From: Litomosoides sigmodontis
Taxonomy: Eukaryota; Nematoda; Chromadorea; Rhabditida; Onchocercidae
DNA length: 64,000 nt
Reading direction: 5' to 3'
Assembly: GCA_963070105.1 (NCBI GenBank)
Contig: OY718808.1
Location: 8,233,398 to 8,297,397, forward strand
Shown: positions 37,084-50,409 of the stretch, one piece after another
Layout: each line of letters opens with the position of its first letter
Numbering within the stretch: position 1 is the first letter of the stretch
Notes under the pieces: generated by a model
Told to the model about the DNA's origin: nothing
Seen by the model: the letters and a program-made list of their open reading frames with translations, nothing else
Databases searched by the model: none
Made by a program: the position numbers and the translations under genes

Positions 37084-39632
37084 CTGAAACAAATGTAATG
37101 AGCAGCTTTATGTAAAAATAAATTATTTTTATTTAATTTAAAACAATTTGTTTACATACTATACTAATATAATAATAGAAAAAGGTTGAAGAGACAAACA
37201 AACAGAAAGGAAAAATTCCTCACTTCCATAAATTTGAGTGATATTTGACATTTAAAGTGAAAATACACTTTTTCTGCCTTTTTTTTCTCACTCTCTAGTG
37301 AAGTCTTCAATAAGTGCTTCAAAAAAAAGGAAAAAAAACGAGCACTTAAAAATTTTTTCTCAACAAAAAAAAGTCACAGAAAGTGATGATTTTCAATTTT
37401 TGAATTGGAAAAACAAAATTTAATGTAAATTTTACCTGAAAACACAAAAAACAACGATAGCGATGATAATGATTACAGATAATGATGCAATTGAAATTAG
37501 TGCAGTACGTGGGAAATCCGTTGGCGTAGTTGGAGCCTAAAAAAGACCAGAAGACATTTTGAAAAGTTTACTCTTTGTTAAATTAAAAGAGGAAATATTT
37601 TATATAAAAATTCAAAATTTCAATATAACTTCCTTTTTTTAACTTTCAAGATTTAAATAGAATTTTTTTTGCAAAAAAATGTACTTTCATCAAAATATAT
37701 TTACTTTCAATTAATTCTAACTCAACTATTTTCTTATAATTTAACTACGTATAGCAAGTTTAAAAGAATTAAATGGCAAGGTAATTATTTAAACAAACCT
37801 TAGCTGTATCTGTGATAACTTCACCCATAGGAGTGGTCGGTCTAACTGCGTAAATGGTATGACTTATCAGTGTTGTACGAATACGATGTTTAAGGGTAGA
37901 GGATGACACGGTAGGTACGGTAAACACTTGTGGTCTTTGCTGTGAATCAACGTTACCTGTAATTTTATTTATTGCTTATGAATTATTTAATTAAAAGTTG
38001 GAAATGAATGAATGAATGAAGCTACAACATATGATCAAAATACACAAAGCAACATGGCTAAAACAAAATTCACTTTCTAATTTGATTAAATTAATTTGAT
38101 AAGAAAACCACTGTTCACTGCTACTTGAAAAGAACAAAATCAGTGCTTATAGTTTAATTTTAAAATTTGATAAGCACAACCATTCATTGTGATCTCCGTT
38201 CATTCACTTTAATTGTGTTATTGAAATGTGCGAAAGGAAAGAAATAAAGGATGAAATGGAAAGGAAAGAGAGCGCAAATGACTGAAATGGTAAAAGTTCA
38301 ATTAAATATTGCAGATCATGCGGAAAGAAAAAAAAATCAAAAGAAAAAAAGATGGATAGAGCAGTTAGACAACGCATACTCTACCATTTAAACTTACCCC
38401 AATTTTTAATTTCAGGCCCTTTCATTCTATCCTTTCCCTCTTCTGCTAGCGACGATTTAGTTGAAATAGTCGGCAGAAAAGATACTACTTTTGACGTGGT
38501 TGACGTAAATCTTTTACTATCCTTATCACTTTGAGATAATGTTACTGTACGTGATGGAATAGTTTGTTGTGTCGATTGTAATGTACGTATGGTAGTGTCA
38601 AAGGTTAATGGCTTGACCGGTCGATTACTATGTATAATATTGGTAGCAGTTGTTGATGGTGATGATGATGGTGGTGGTGGTGGTATTATCGTTGTTATTG
38701 TTGCTGTTGCTGTTGCTGTTGTGTTTCTTGATTCGTACTGACCACTATCTATGACAACAGCTGGTGGTCCAGCAATATCGCTCCATAAATCTTCAAAATA
38801 ATTTTGATTAGTTTGCTCTGAAGTGGCACCGGAAGTTTGCACGATTTGAGTAATCGTTGGTGGTGCAGCGGAAGAAGAAGGAGGAAGTGAAAGAGGTGGT
38901 TGCAACAACGACGCAGGCAAAGTGCTAATTGCAGTAGCATTCATACAATACAAATAATTAGCATAGTTGTAACACGTGGAGTTGCTGCCAAGAAATTGAA
39001 AATAGCTGTAATTGTAATTATTGCTAGGATAATGATAATTTTTAAATTTGCCATTTACATAGCTATAATTATTATATTCAGGTATCCCATCACCGTGATA
39101 ATAGTATCCATAATAGCCACTGCGATAGCCATCGTAGTGATAGTTGCTTAGACTATTGTGAATTAAAAAATGTTTGCTTGCAGTTGGTGTGGAATTCAAT
39201 GAGTGATTGCTACTCTCCTCGTTCAGCCTATAAGCATTTAGCACTGTGAAATTGTGAAGCGGTCCAGTGTTTGCTATGCTAATAATATTCCGGCGAGAAG
39301 TGTTTGCCGGAACAGTCATCGATGGCACTCCTCCGTGTGTTCCAAATGGTGGCCAAAAGAACGCAAAGCGTTCATCGCTATCACTATCATTATCACCCTC
39401 ATCATCATCATCGTCGTCACCATCATCGATATTTGGATGGAATAAGGCTGGTGCTAATACGATACGATTGTCAATTACTTTGGAAATATTATGCTTAATG
39501 TCATGCTTTTGAAGGAAGCTAAATTTTGAAGTTGAAGTTACAGTGGTTGTGAATGTGATGACAGGATTAGCCGTGGTGGTAGTTACGGTGATACGTACAG
39601 GAGCAAAAGAGATAATTGGTACAGTAATAGGC

Positions 39633-39667
<35 letters not shown>

Positions 39668-42600
39668 GGTAGTGATAACAGTAGTAATAGTAGTAGTGGT
39701 AGTGATAGTGGTAGAAAGAAACGTGTGAGTGCGATCAGTGAACTCACCGTTTACTGTAGCCTGATATTCTCCTTCTTTTTTGTGAACCAAATTATCAGGT
39801 TTTTCCACTTGTGCCACTGCGGTACTAGTCTGAGTTACTGCTTTAGTTGTTGCTGCTGTAGCGGTTGGCGCTGTTCTTTCAGATGTGATCGATGAAGTCT
39901 TCGATTTCACACCCTCTTCCACTATTCTTGATGTCGGCAAAATTGGCGTAATTAAACCTGAAAGAGACTGCTGCATATATTAAAGAGTGAGTTTGAATTA
40001 AACTAAAATTAGTAATACTTTTTAGGTTTAGCCTTACCGTAAATGATGGTCTAAATTATCCAGATTTTCTCTCAAAGCAGAAATAACAAAAATTTCACTT
40101 CATGTCAATCAAATTTGCTAATCGTTTTTGATTTTTAGTCAGCCGGATGAAAGAAAAGACTAAGCAATTTCATTATTTTGAAGTTTAAAGTTGCAAATTT
40201 TGCAATTAGTTAAAATTTCATTTAAACAATTAAACATTCACTTCTTTTTATTCAATCATTGAGGTTAATAATTCTCAATGCCTCAATACCTTAGCAATTA
40301 CTTCCAAAATACGATAAAGCCAAGCAGGCATCAACAAACTAAACATTTAAATAAAATAGAATCAATAAAAGAGATGGTAAAAGTGAAATAATTTAAAAAA
40401 CAGAATAGCAATTAGACTGATGGAAGAACACCTTACGAGACATATCAGCAAAACGTTCAAAAAGTTGTTTTCACCCATCCGTCCTAATTTGTTCACTCAA
40501 ATTATTATTTGCTAAGATACTTTAAATTTCAGACCCTATCGATCTTTTCTGTCTTCGAAATCGAAATGTCTACTTTTCATCAACTACTCAATGGAAAAAG
40601 AATTACCAAGCATTTGTTGGTTAATGCAAACGTTACTTATAAATTTCAATTTTTTTTTACAATCGAGAAATTCATTAGTTTCGAAGGCAAAAAAAAATAA
40701 AACGTCTGCTCTTGCAGAGAACCGTATGTGATTTTTGAGTATGCCAAATTAGGTGCAAACAGCGGTCGTTTATGATGAAAAATTTGACATTTATCAGAGT
40801 GCCATTCCAGAAGGCAAGAAATTGGCGCTATTGTCGTTGTCCGTTTTGCTAAACGTACCTGCTTGCCATCAGTGCTGCTGGTCATTTTTGATTTTCCAAT
40901 TAATCAGCAAAATCTACAGTTTCGAAATTCATCTGTTATTGCTGCACGAGAGAAGAAAACAACGATTTAAATGATTTGCTTCCTTCATTTTCCATGGAAA
41001 ATCAACACAAAAGCAAAAGATTAGATGTGAAGCTAAAAGTAAATTTTACCTTCAAATGCATTCGAAACTAAAAATTAGGCAAGAATTTCGAAGTGAATAA
41101 CATAATATCGGAAATCAAAATATTCATTTGTGGTGATATTTGATTGAAATTGCTCGCTGTAGTAGGATATGTGAGAGTGTATGATACGTGAAGGTAAAAT
41201 AGCTACATGTCACTGATGAAGGAACATTTATAAAACTTAAATTATCAAAATTTATTAAAAATTGGAACTTTATTAGAGGTTATTATCATTACTGGTTTTT
41301 TTTAATGAGTGCAAAGAAATAATTCATTAAAACTTTGCGACACAGCTGTGGTGACACCTATTGCATTATGAATAGGCTTAAAGGAGTTGTAGAATTGACA
41401 GTGAGAGTAAAACCATAAAAATGCAATTGCGTACTGCAATTTTAGACGGAATGAACTTATGTTGAATTAATTAATGAAATTGTAGGAAATTAAATTGACC
41501 TTCAAATGTGCATCTTTCCCTTTTCGTTTAAGAAGAGGAAAGGTTCACAGGAAAATTTTTATTGGAAAAAAAAACTTCAAAATCATTTCTTTGACAACAA
41601 TTCAATGCACTTAGACTCGCTCATTCATATTTAATTGCATTCAAAGACAAACTCACTCAAAGAAGCAGAAGGAATTTTTTTTTCTTAATAATTAAGTGAT
41701 AAAATAATTTGAATTATTTTGGAAGAATATGTGTAACGATGGACATTAATTTGGCTAAAAATTTGGGAAAAAACTATTTTCAAGCCAAGAAAAGAACTGG
41801 AAATAATGTGACTGAAAGTGGGAATTTGATTTGATATCACTGTAATTATATGCAAATAATCCATCAAATTCTCACGAAAGGACGTGCTCATAGCATTTCA
41901 ACTGGCACTATTGGAATATATGTCCCCGAAAGAAATCTTTAATTTCAAGAGAAAAAAAAACAGTTACATTTACCTGCTATGAAGTATTGCTTGTTGAAAG
42001 GAGAAGAAGCAGGGTGGTTGCTTCTGATATGTAATAAATTATTTCATTTTTATCTAATGTTAAATGAAATTAAAAAAAAGTACACAGAGATGGAGGAAGT
42101 GACAGCTGGTGACACGTCGGAATAATTAGTGGTGACAAGTGCGCTTGAGAACTGATGCACTGAACTGATGTTTGCATCGGATGAAGGCGTAAATTGACAA
42201 AAATAAAAAGCTTCTAATTAGCTATTGGCACTTTTTTCCGCTTCCTATTTCTTGTGCAACTCAGACGATGGAATTAGCTATTTTAAATTTAAAAATTTTG
42301 GAACTATAATTCGTTAAATTTGTTTTAAAGAAAATTACAATTAATTGTTTCATAAGCATTAAAATTACGTAGGAAACTCGTCCTGTGCTACAGTTTTTAT
42401 GCAGTACAACATGTGCGCTTTAAATACTATTTTCACTAACTATCAAAATTTAATCAATCTCTTTCTCACTTCCTTCATTCTTCCCTATTGCTTAATATTT
42501 CGAGTAAATTAGTTATACTACGCTTTGATAACCCTTCTTTTATCAATGTTATTTTTATAATTAATTTCATTAAAAAATTGCAAGACGAAACTTTTTAAAA

Positions 42601-43006
42601 CGAAAGAATTTCCAAATCATTTCTCTAATACACTCTCGTGTGTTGGACAGTTAAACTTGCAGAATTTAAAATACATTCATTGCAGCAAATCTTAACATTA
42701 AAGCAATTTCAATGCAATCAAATTAAAAGCTAACATTTCTGTAAAATGTGAATAATTCTTGCCTTAAACAAATTAATCACCAATGCAAACTTAACTATTT
42801 CGCAAGGAAAAAAAACACAGTTATTTCGTTTTTTTCTTAAAAAATTAAATTAAGCATTTTATTGTAACACAAAAACAAATGAAATGCTAAAAATAAATTT
42901 AACTCAAAAACTAAAAATACCTAAAATATTGGGTAATCTCTACTAAATGTACGGCATAACCATTCAACAAACAATTTGGCGCAAAATTTTTTTATTGCGC
43001 TTTTTT

Positions 43007-43045
<39 letters not shown>

Positions 43046-46000
43046 GATTATTTTTCGATGGTTCTAGTATGAATGAGAAATATGATACATTTCAATAAGA
43101 CAAAGGAATGAACATAGAAGAAGCATAGTCAGTTGATAGCTAGAAGATTAAGCTTCTCACTCACTTCATTCACTGTTCAATCGATGATACTTGTGATGTG
43201 CGCAACACACGCGTTTCATTTCAACAACTGAGAGCTGTTCGTTTCCAATCTTCCAACTGAATCACTTCAAATATTCAAAAGAGCCGCACATCAAACTACA
43301 CGTTGGGGAATTTTTCACTCTACGAAATTTGCAACCACTCATTCGTTTCATTCCTTCTTCTCCTCTTCCTTACAAATAAATGAGGAATGAATGAATGAGT
43401 GAAGGAAGACAGTAGCGCCACTTATAACATTTCTCAATTCAAGCACTTCACTTTTGATTATGTGGCAAATTTAAAATTTTAAACTATTACATATGTAAAC
43501 AAACAAGGAGATATTTAAAAAAAAAAAACTTTTTGAGCATTCGTTTTTTTTTTAGCTGAGCAGCGTTACTGATTGAAATTGCTAAGAGAGGCGCTGCTCA
43601 GTTTTGGCGGACAACGATATTAAACTATTCAATTATGCTTTTTTATTTTTCCAAGAAAAATTTTTTTTTAAACTTCAAAATTTTTATGAAATAACTGTCA
43701 ACAACAAAAGTAGAAAACATAAGAGATTATTTAACAAAATTAATTGAACAGGAAAACTGTCAGCTGTATGTGTTAAATTAAATTTTAAATTTATATTTAG
43801 ATCACACAATAATGCCAGTTACAAATTATAAATATGAAAAATACAAGTAAAATTAAAATAAAATAAAGAGAGTTGCAGAATTATACAATTTGTGTTGAAA
43901 ATTTTAAGAAATGACAATTTACAACAGAAATGCTAAGTGATTATTTTTCGTAATCGTTTTGAAGTCCAATAAAATATAAATTTAAAGTGAAAATATACCA
44001 GATTGTGCTACTGGAAAGCGAAAACTTGTCCGATGTGAAATACAGAAGAAAGTAACTACTAAAATTGGCATTGCTGATCGTTGATCATCGATTCAATGAT
44101 TGATTTTAGCTAATTAATTGTAAACAAAATTACAAGCTTTCCTGTCACTAGTGAACCTCACTTACCTTCTTTCGCAGTTACAAAAAGAATATTTGCTCAT
44201 AAAAAATAAAATCAATAATTTAGTCATTTTCGTTATCTGAGAGACTACCATTTAAAATGATATCATATCATTTATCACTCTATCACATAAAGGACTAATC
44301 TCCACATTTCACGATCAGCCATAATTCTCGGGCACTCATCTCGCCGTAAAAACTTTCACTAAAACAAAATCAAAAAACCTCAAAAATGACACAGACGAAC
44401 TATCACTAAAATTATCAATGAACTCTTATCAACGAAGCCATTCATATAAGTAATCAATTTGAAAAGAAAAACAATAATGATAAAATAAAATGAGCAGATG
44501 AAAATAGAAACTACAGCTGCGAAGAATTTTAATAATTTCAAAAATAAAATGAAATTTGAAATGAAAGAAAGGAAGTGAGAATAAGTTGTGAAATGAGTGA
44601 GCGCAGTTTGCTCTCATTTCAATCACAGTCTCATCAGAAATTGCATACATTACACGCTTTGCTGTAGCATATCACTCCTCCGTCATTTTTTCGTCCTTTC
44701 TTTTTGTCTCATTGAATTCCCACGGGAATGAAATGGTATTTGAGGGAATGTGAAAAGCCTATGCTATTAAGAGAGTGTGGCAGACAGCTTGTGAATATTG
44801 TCAATAAGCCTGAAAAGCAAAAAAAAAAGGAAAAAGTGAAATGAAAAAAAAAAGAAAGGGGAGAGAGGGAGAGAAGGATGAATAACGATAATATCTCATC
44901 CTATATTTTTACATTATCAATTTAATTTTTGGTTACTTTAATGAAAGGATTTCCAAGTGTGTGCCATTTCTCTCTCTCTCTCTCTCTCTCTCTCTTGATC
45001 AATCAATCAGTCATTTTTTCATAAGCCAATTTTAATAGCAAAAAAAAGAGGTAGCATAGAGGTACTGCACTGACATAACAAATTATTTAAACTATGCATC
45101 AACTAGCTTATAAAAAAAAACAATTAAATTAATCACTTTGGTAGTGTTATTTTATTAATTTGCTAACTGCGATTTTAATGTTTGACCGTTTTCTTTTTCT
45201 CATTTCATTCATCATTTACCTTACCACAGTAATCCTATTATTAAAATGCTTTTGAAAAAGTTGAAATTTTTTAAGAAATATTACGAACCATATTATCAAT
45301 CACCCATTAAATTTCTTCCCTCTTCAAACGTACTAGAAAGAAAAGTATAAAATGTGGAAAATCAATAGCGCCATCATTAAAGTTAATAATCTAAGTAATT
45401 AATTAATATCTCTCTGTCTCTCTCTTTCTCTCTCCCGAAAAATTATGGACAGCATGCCTGGATCTGCTACATTTCTCATAGATTGCAAAACTTCAAAATA
45501 TTAGTGGTATTATGCAATTTGCACAATGTCACACTCTCTTTCTCACTTTATTAACTTTCATTAAAATCTTTACGCTTCGTTGCTTCTTTTCCTTTTTCTA
45601 AAATTATTTTTAATTTAGAATTACTGAAGCAAAAAAAAAAGAATTCCTACTGACGAAAAGCTCAACTAATTTTGAAAAATTTCAAGCTTTTTTGCTATAT
45701 TATAGAGGAATAGTCAAAATTTAAACGTATAATTTAAAACAAAAGTATTTTTAACGAATTAAATCTTTCGCAAATAATCATTTCAGGAAAATATACAGGA
45801 AAAAGTGATCAGCAAACTGTTTGAAATAAAAAAGTAAAATATATCATACAATGAACAAGCATAACAATTAATTATTGTCAAACTAATTAAGTGTCATATT
45901 CGCAGATGTTTGTACATTACTAATTATTAAACTAACAATCACATATTTACTAATTATTTGACGTTGACGTAGATGCTATATTTTGCGCACAGGGTTTGCA

Positions 46001-49000
46001 TGCTTTAAAGATGATTTCTAAATTGTAAAATATACTTTTGGATATTTTTTTTTGCAACATTATAAACGAGGAAAAGATTGGATAAGGTAAATAAGGCAGG
46101 ATGTATTGGTACTTAAAATGAGAATTATAACCTGAAATGTTCAACCTGAAAAGTAATAACGATCACTAAAAAAGTTAATAGCATACTTACCAGTACGATC
46201 AAAATCAACGATTTGGCACTTTTCTTGCTCTTCGAATTCCACACAGCCAGAACCTTCTGCCTCAATGAGACCTTCCTTAGAGGTTGCCTGGAAAAGGAAG
46301 CAAAAAATGAAATATTTCAAAATTGAAAAAGAAAAGTTACTCTTTATGTTGAGAATATAAAATATAACGTATCCGTGAGGAAATCATGCCTGTAAAATGC
46401 ATAAAAATGCATGAAATATTAACAAGCATCTTTGGTTAGCTTAAAGGGAGGAAGCAATAATTTTGGTAGAATAGGTGGGTGGCATTGTGAAATTTATAAA
46501 AATAAAAAAATATGCTAAATGATATTATAGCTGTTGAGGAAGAAGAATTGATGATTGGAAAATGTGATGAAAATTGTGGAAAAGATGAAATGATTTAAAT
46601 GAAAAGTCTTAATTGACAGAAAACATAGAATAATTTCAAAATTTTCATAAGCCTAATTTAATGACTTAAAAATTTATTGAATCAGTAAATGACAAGGGTA
46701 TTAATTTTAATTTCATCAAAGGGAGGGAATTCAAAAAAATGCGACGAGCTAAAATAACGAATAAATAGAAACGTATCACAACACAACGAAGCACCCAGTA
46801 ACTGTTACTTAGTAGCTACACAAATGCTAATACGCTTACTTATTCGACGTATTTAAATTTGAGTAACAGCTCGTAAATATTCCCAAAGGTTTGCAAACAG
46901 CGTAGAAAATATGCTAATCAATATTAATTAGTCACAACGACCACCTTTTTTTTTCACCTGTTTTCCACTTCTTTCAGAAATGATGTGAAATGTTGGGGGA
47001 AATAAGTACCTAACAACTCTTACCGCTCACTTGACAAATGCAAAGTCGAATTGCCAGTGTGAATTAAGCATTAATATTAATTTCAATTTCATTAAGCTAA
47101 GAAACATTAAACTATAATGCCTACTATTATCAGTGATCAATAATCATTGTGCACAAACTTTCATGTTAGCATAGATTTAAAAGGAAAAAAAAGAAATGTG
47201 AAAACTAAGTGCAGCAACCTAATTTCCTTCATTCGTTTTTTTTTTTCCTTTAATAGATGATAGATATACTTCTGTTGACTATTTTAGACACTTCAAAAGA
47301 GTAATAGCGAGAAGTAAGTAAAATTAGAGAAGGGAAAAGTCGCATTTACATTTCCGTTGTTTTGCAAAAACGGAAAGAATTAAAGAAACAAAGAAACAAA
47401 AAAAAGACTTTAAAATAGTCCAAGTCATTAAAACAAATGGATTTGAAAGTTTCTCAAATGAAAAAAAAAAGAAGAGGAGGGAGGAGAAGGAGATATTTGC
47501 TATTGTTTAAGTAAATCGAAGAAGCTTCTTTAATGTTATTTCATATTAGTCGTCAGTAAATATGCTTAAAAAAAGTTTCAAGCTAAAATTATCCCTTTAC
47601 TGCATCATTTCAAAAATTTGAAGAAGAGGAAGGAATACTTTAGGAGTAATTGGAAAATTTTTCAAAATTTCTCCAAAATTCATTTGGCATTCTTCACAAT
47701 ATTTACGCATTCCTTAAAGTCAATGCTAAAATTAAATAAAGTAAAAGTGAGGAATGCATAACGCTAGTGTAAGAACAAATGATTTGTCACTCTAGCTTTC
47801 ATGATTAGCTACGTTTTACCAAAATTAATTAACCTCAGAGAAATATCATAGATTAATGGAACATCCATTAAGTAATTAATTAAAAAGGGAAATAAAACTA
47901 CTTGACGAAAAGAAGACAGCCAATGAAATTACAGCGAATTAAATAGCAAAAACTTTTGTAATCAAAATTTCAATTAAATTCATCCAACATTTTATTCTGG
48001 TAGCATAGACTCACTTCCACACTAAATGACACTTCAAATCAATGCGAGGAAAAATGAAGTAGCAAGCGTGAGCGTTGCCGAGAAAGAAATTACCATGCAA
48101 ATCTTGTCCATTTCACTAATTAAAAAATCGATAAAACAGCAGAAATTTTTCCTTTGAAATGCAAAAAAAAACCACGAGGAATGATAATTATTGCACGTTG
48201 AACGAAAATTTTCGATGCAAAAAGGATGCTATCGAATTAGGGAAATGATGTAAAACGCTGAATTGAAGAAATTGGTCATTTATAGACGACAGAAATTTGA
48301 AATTATATTTTTCCCTAACTTTTCTCTTAGTTATCAAAAATTTTACACGAATAAGACGAAATTGAATTATTAATTCATGAATTATTTCATTTCTACGCTT
48401 AATTATACGAATATTTCATTAAATTAAATACTATTACTAGATTTATTTTAAAATAATTAAAACATTTTTATTTCCGAAATAATGAACTTGAAATAGGAAT
48501 TTTGTTGGTGAAATGTTTTAACTGAATTCTTATAACGGTTAATAACGGTTCCTTAATTCAAATAATTGTTTTTTTTTTAAAAAAGTGAATTCATTAAGTA
48601 AATTTCACATTTTGTACACCAAAATGATGAGAAACGAACCCGCCACTCGCTAACGGCAAAGATATCGTCATTTGTCGGTGTGTTATTCATAAAGGAATGC
48701 TTTCCCATAAATGAGCTGGAACGTGAAGACATGTGCACAAGACGAGGTGAGCCAATACGATGCACGTGTATCGATCCTGAAATAGCAATTAAATTACGAA
48801 AAAATTTAAACATTTGTCTTGCACTTTAACTTTTAGATTTCAGCGACATTAACAAATATTTTGGTATGAATAATTCAAATCAGGCAACTTCAGCTGAATT
48901 TTGTATTTTATATGTATTGAATAGCAGAGGAAGGCTGGACAAGGGAGCAGAGTAAGCAAATTAAAACATTGAGCATTTTCACTCACATCTTTCTTTCAAA

Positions 49001-50368
49001 TAATTTCAGACTAAAATATTTTAGACTAAAAAATTGTGAAATACTTGATCAGTGGAATTAGAAGTAAGTTGATGAGAGAAACAAGGAAGCATTTTTTTTA
49101 CTTCAAAAAAAGAAGAGAGAGAAAGGAATAATTGAAAATGATTTTTCGTTCTTTTTTCATTTCCTCGATTGACCAATAATAATTGTGAAGTTCATAAATT
49201 ATGAATTGTGAAATTACTCTCGTCCGTTTTTATGCTCAAAAAAAAGAAACCTTTTCCATATAACTCTTAATTGGATGAAATTTTCAGAAAATGTTAAATA
49301 AGTGAAAATATTCGACAACATTTCTGAAATCTTTAAAACGAAAACATAAACTCTACAATGTTCAAAAATTTTTCTTCATCAATTTGGTCGATAAAACTTC
49401 CGAAGAACAAAAAAAAAATGCCTGAACCGTTCATTCCTTCAATAAAATACCATTAATTAAAAAAATTTTTTCTTTCATTTCTGTAAGACTTATTGAAATA
49501 ATCATAATCATTTAATCGAAATTACAAAATTCAATTACTCAATATAATGAAAGATTAAAAAGAATAAATCGATTGAAAGTTATTTGAAACTCCGCAATAT
49601 ATGGAAAATAATTCAATTTTCAACAAATTAATGACATTTTAGTGCAAAAGAACCTTTGCCATTTTGCGTAATTTTTTCCTTTTAAATTTTATAAATTATG
49701 TTGCAATTCTTATAAAAAGCATTTCAGAGCAATTTGCTTCTTTGTATTTTTACATTTCAGATTGCACAAAATCTACGCGGTACGATAAAAATGCCTTTCT
49801 TTACGTGAAAATAATCTGAAATCATTGACCTTCAAAAATTAGCATATTTCAGCTGAAATAGGAGAATGAAATTATCGGTGCTTGAATTCCTAAGTGTCTT
49901 ATTAGGTCTGTTATAAAAAGAGTTGTTGAAATTTCAAAATTTAGGAAAAAATATGAATTGTAAGGAAGTGAGTAAAAGATAGTTTAGCATCATATGTTAG
50001 CTCAATTTATGAAAAATTAAAATTGCAATAATCCCACAACTCTTTGCAAATCTCCCAGTCCTTGTTGTGACCACAATCCTCCACACCTATTTAGGTAATA
50101 ATTTCAAGAGGTAAGAATGCTTCATTCGCTTTCCCTATTACTTTGATTTTACTGTTGTCAGAAGGAGCGGAAATAGGTTGAGCCATTTCCGCCTCTTCGC
50201 CGCTATCGCCTCTTTCACCTCCTAAATGGGCGAATATTTGTCCATCGAAGAATTTCATCAATTCAATAAACGAAAAAAGCAATCATCAAGATAAAAAGCC
50301 TCTTCTTACGTTCATAACAATGAATACCCTTTCTCTCTCTCTCTCTCTCTCCCTTACTGCTTTTTCTT

Positions 50369-50409
<41 letters not shown>

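Larger units (their letters stand above)
39958..46190 (-). other. nrx-1: 6.2-kb neurexin intron before the stalk exon
   Basis: No exon with matching phase-1 borders was found. It contains CT microsatellites (43012-43034, 44970-44995), a 10-bp stem-loop (43556-43601) and a GC-richer stretch at 40745-40945 that includes a short ATG-to-GTACGT segment. This is where a short (gamma-type) neurexin could start, but nothing proves it. Confidence 0.5.

Noticed and set aside
38900..39728. Several plus-strand frames rich in Ile/Val or His
   Set aside because: Antisense shadows of the neurexin stalk exon, generated by its Thr, Asp and Tyr codon runs.
48577..48813. Simple 78-codon gene reading at the neurexin exon 48640-48776
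   Set aside because: The upstream Met and downstream part lie outside the splice sites; the conserved LNS6 end strand shows it is an internal neurexin exon.
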